From contig OX246748.1 in NCBI GenBank assembly GCA_945910005.1, forward strand, positions 13,887,429-13,951,428: DNA of 64,000 bases. The letters are read 5' to 3'. The position numbers were made by a program, and so were the translations under genes. This stretch comes from Isoperla grammatica (taxonomy: Eukaryota > Arthropoda > Insecta > Plecoptera > Perlodidae). The number at the start of each line of letters is the position of its first letter. Position 1 is the stretch's first letter. Positions 62,099 through 64,000 of the stretch are shown one piece after another. A model generated the notes under the pieces. It worked only from the letters and a program-made list of their open reading frames with translations. It searched no databases and had not been told where the DNA came from.

Positions 62099-62667
62099 AG
62101 TGGTGTATCCAAGGGCCATGCCCCCCCATAAAAAATATGCGGACAGAAGAAACCGTTTCCAAAGTGACGCCTGTGTCAGGACTTCGCGTGAGAAAGAAAT
62201 TTGATATCCCTTGATTCAAAGGCAAATTCACTAGAGTAGAATATAATAAATTATTGATTGATTTATGGCTTTAGGGCGCTTAGAACAGCGAGGGTTATTC
62301 GCGCCTCCAAGATGTATATAACCAGTATATTTTGAAAACAGTTAAATTAGAGCGATAATCGGTGTCCAAAAACATTGCCCAAGTCAACATGTGTAGATCA
62401 TCATAGTCATAGTCATTAAAACATAGCCATGGTCGATAAATGGGAATTATTTAAAAAGAATAAAGAATAAAAGTGTGTAGTATAATAATATAATATGAGT
62501 TTAGTGTAAGAAACCAACTCTATGAAATTGCACGATTCTGAAACGTGTTCACAGGCGTTTAAAACGTCATGTGAAAAAAATTCAAGGTCTCTGGACTAGG
62601 GATTTCGCCACAGACGCCTTCCGATGTTCGACTCTCCACATGGTCCATTCGCGGATATGCCACTGCA
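62099..62667. mobile_element. possible hAT-like MITE enclosing a LINE tail
   Basis: CAGTGGTGTATCC at the left and GGATATGCCACTG at the right are inverted ends. No 8-bp duplication was found, so this is tentative. Inside, 62262-62320 is a diverged LINE 3' end with a (TTGA) tail. Confidence 0.4.
62262..62320 (-). mobile_element. diverged LINE 3' end with SINE-like tail
   Basis: TTGATTGATTTATGGCTTTAGGGCGCTTAG...GCGCCTCCAAGATG resembles the LINE 3' end (TTTAAGGGCGCTTC...GCGCCACCAAGATG) but carries the TTGATTGATT tail of the SINEs. Confidence 0.65.
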
Positions 62668-62702
62668 TGAAAAAAAAATGTGCCCCCCCTAACAAGATGG
62701 AT

Positions 62703-62998
62703 GATTGATTGATATTTGGGCTCAACGTCTCATATTTTTGCAAATTGGCTAATCAAGACGATGAGTGGGTGATAATGAAGATGAAATTGGGGGATCTTTG
62801 GAGGAAAAAGGCAAGTAGGACGGCGCGTGAGGAAAGGGGAAAGGGGAGGAAAGGGATTGGGGTGTGGACTGCACTTCGTCGACTTTCTCCTCGACCAGTC
62901 CGGCTAGGGTGGCCCTACCAGAAGCATACGCTTCCGCCGGCATAGCTCTCGGGATCACTAGAGCACACAAACCTGCCCACCACGATAAGGTAGCAGGC
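62703..62998 (-). repeat. SINE-A, near full length
   Basis: From GATTGATATTTGGGCTCAAC to GATAAGGTAGCAGG. Confidence 0.9.
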
Positions 62999-62999
62999 C

Positions 63000-63110
63000 C
63001 CTGTTGTTTTACGACGCTCTCGACAGCCACATCATACGACGTCGGTCTTAGGCGCCTCTTACGACGGACAGTCACCCTAGACGGAGGCCAAATTCTGCCC
63101 CCGGCTCAGA
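63000..63110 (-). repeat. SINE-C-like and SINE-B-like end pieces
   Basis: TTTTACGACGCTCTCGACAG resembles the C tail, then GGCGCCTCTTACGACGGACAG the B 5' end. Confidence 0.6.
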
Positions 63111-63154
63111 CTGGGAGTAAAAAAACTGCCGAAAGTAGTGATTGACGCAAGTAG

Positions 63155-63475
63155 TTGCTTGATTGATTAATGGGGCTTAACGTCTCATATTTGTGCAACA
63201 ATGGCTAATCGAGTCGATGAGCGGGTGATAATGAAGATGAGAAGATGATGATGAAGAATAAAGAACATCCGAATCAGATCTATAGTACGTCGCGTGGGTC
63301 GTCATAAGGGAGTCCAGCAAGGGAGGGCAGGGCCAAGTGGGAGGAGAAATATTCAGTGGGACAGGGGGGTGGGGAAGGGACAGGACAGGATCTCCTTTTG
63401 TCGCCTCTTACGACCAGCAGAGTCACTCCGGGCCTATTGTACCCGGGGGCGAGACTTGTCGCAAGTAGTTGCTGT
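63155..63475 (-). repeat. SINE-B, near full length
   Basis: GATTGATTAATGGGGCTTAAC, AGAACATCCGAATCAGATC, to GTCGCCTCTTACGACCAGCA and GGGGGCGAGACTTGTCGC. The best complete B copy in normal order. Confidence 0.9.
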
Positions 63476-63835
63476 TTGTTTCTTTAATACCATAGCTAGG
63501 GTGTTCTAGAGTGGGCCAAGTTACCGGTGAGTGGACTGTGGAGACCTACATGTCTGCTCTAACATGATGCGCTGTCTGTTCAAAGTAAGCAGCGCTTCCA
63601 CAACAAAACGTCCGCAGCGCGAAACTTTGATCGAAGTCTAGGTGTCTACTTTACCGCCGCAGTAAGTAGTTCATACTCCGCCGGTAGACGTCAGCACAAG
63701 GTTGGTAAGTGTAGGTGTTTACTCTACCACACCGGCAAGTAGTTCATTTCATACTCCGCTGCTGGATGGCAGCACGTGGTTAGTGTTTATTGTTGGTTCG
63801 TACATTGGGTTTGGTTATTTATTAACCAGTTGATT
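63476..63835. repeat. about 80-bp imperfect tandem duplication
   Basis: TAGGTGTCTACTTTACCGCCG...AGTTCATACTCCGCC is repeated as TAGGTGTTTACTCTACCACACCGG...CATACTCCGCTG (63642-63780). Otherwise nothing recognised. Confidence 0.7.
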
Positions 63836-63839
63836 GATA

Positions 63840-64000
63840 GATAGATATTTGGGCTTAACGTCTTATATTTTTGCAACTTGGCTAATCAAGACGATGAGTG
63901 GGTGGTAACGAAGATGAAATTCTGGGCTCTGTGGAGGAAAGGGGCAAGAAGGAGGGCGCATGATGAAAGGGGAAAGAGGAGGAAAGGGGATAGATAGATA
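63840..64000 (-). repeat. SINE-A cut by the window end
   Basis: GATAGATATTTGGGCTTAAC to GGAAAGGGGAT, then GATAGATA at the edge. Confidence 0.85.

Overview
The window looks like repeat-rich nuclear DNA from an invertebrate, most likely a marine gastropod or another mollusc. That assignment is an inference. It rests on spliced genes with GT-AG introns, an ABCG half-transporter, and SINEs/LINEs whose 3' ends read TTAA(A/G)CCCAA followed by a (TCAA)n-type tail. There are no operons and no prokaryotic signals.

Layout: (1) 3-746, plus strand: C-terminal part of a DEDDh 3'-5' exonuclease, cut by the window edge. (2) 747-4824: tail-to-tail intergenic space with foldback elements, a 61-bp tandem repeat and a G-quadruplex-type tract. 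(3) 4964-56968, minus strand: one complete ABCG half-transporter, rebuilt here from 11 exons with matching phases (608 codons over 52 kb). Almost everything else lies inside its introns. (4) Nested on the plus strand in intron 5 (12464-15584): a candidate small gene with six near-identical 75-bp phase 1-1 exons encoding a proline-rich 25-residue cassette. (5) Intron 4: two 4,648-bp tandem units, each starting with a hAT element, plus a third hAT, and then a 78-bp minisatellite with an 11-mer higher-order repeat. (6) Intron 1: SINE clusters, a 60-copy CTGT microsatellite, two other minisatellites, LINE remnants and a Harbinger-like MITE. (7) 57-64 kb: CpG-rich region upstream of ABCG exon 1, then LINE 5' and LTR-like debris and a second copy of the nested gene's exon 2 region.

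The most unusual signal is within the ABCG gene. In four exons (5, 6, 10, 11) the 3' end of the exon, with its splice donor or stop codon, has been copied directly downstream: 25 extra copies for exon 5, one diverged copy for exon 6, four for exon 10 and three for exon 11. The second is the symmetric mini-exon array of the nested gene. The third is the hAT tandem duplication, where 8-bp target duplications show that the middle hAT is a recombinant of the two outer ones.

The dominant interspersed repeat is defined here as a roughly 306-312 bp SINE by three insertions with 11-12 bp target-site duplications. Nearly all copies, and nearly all LINE fragments, lie on the minus strand, the sense strand of the ABCG gene.
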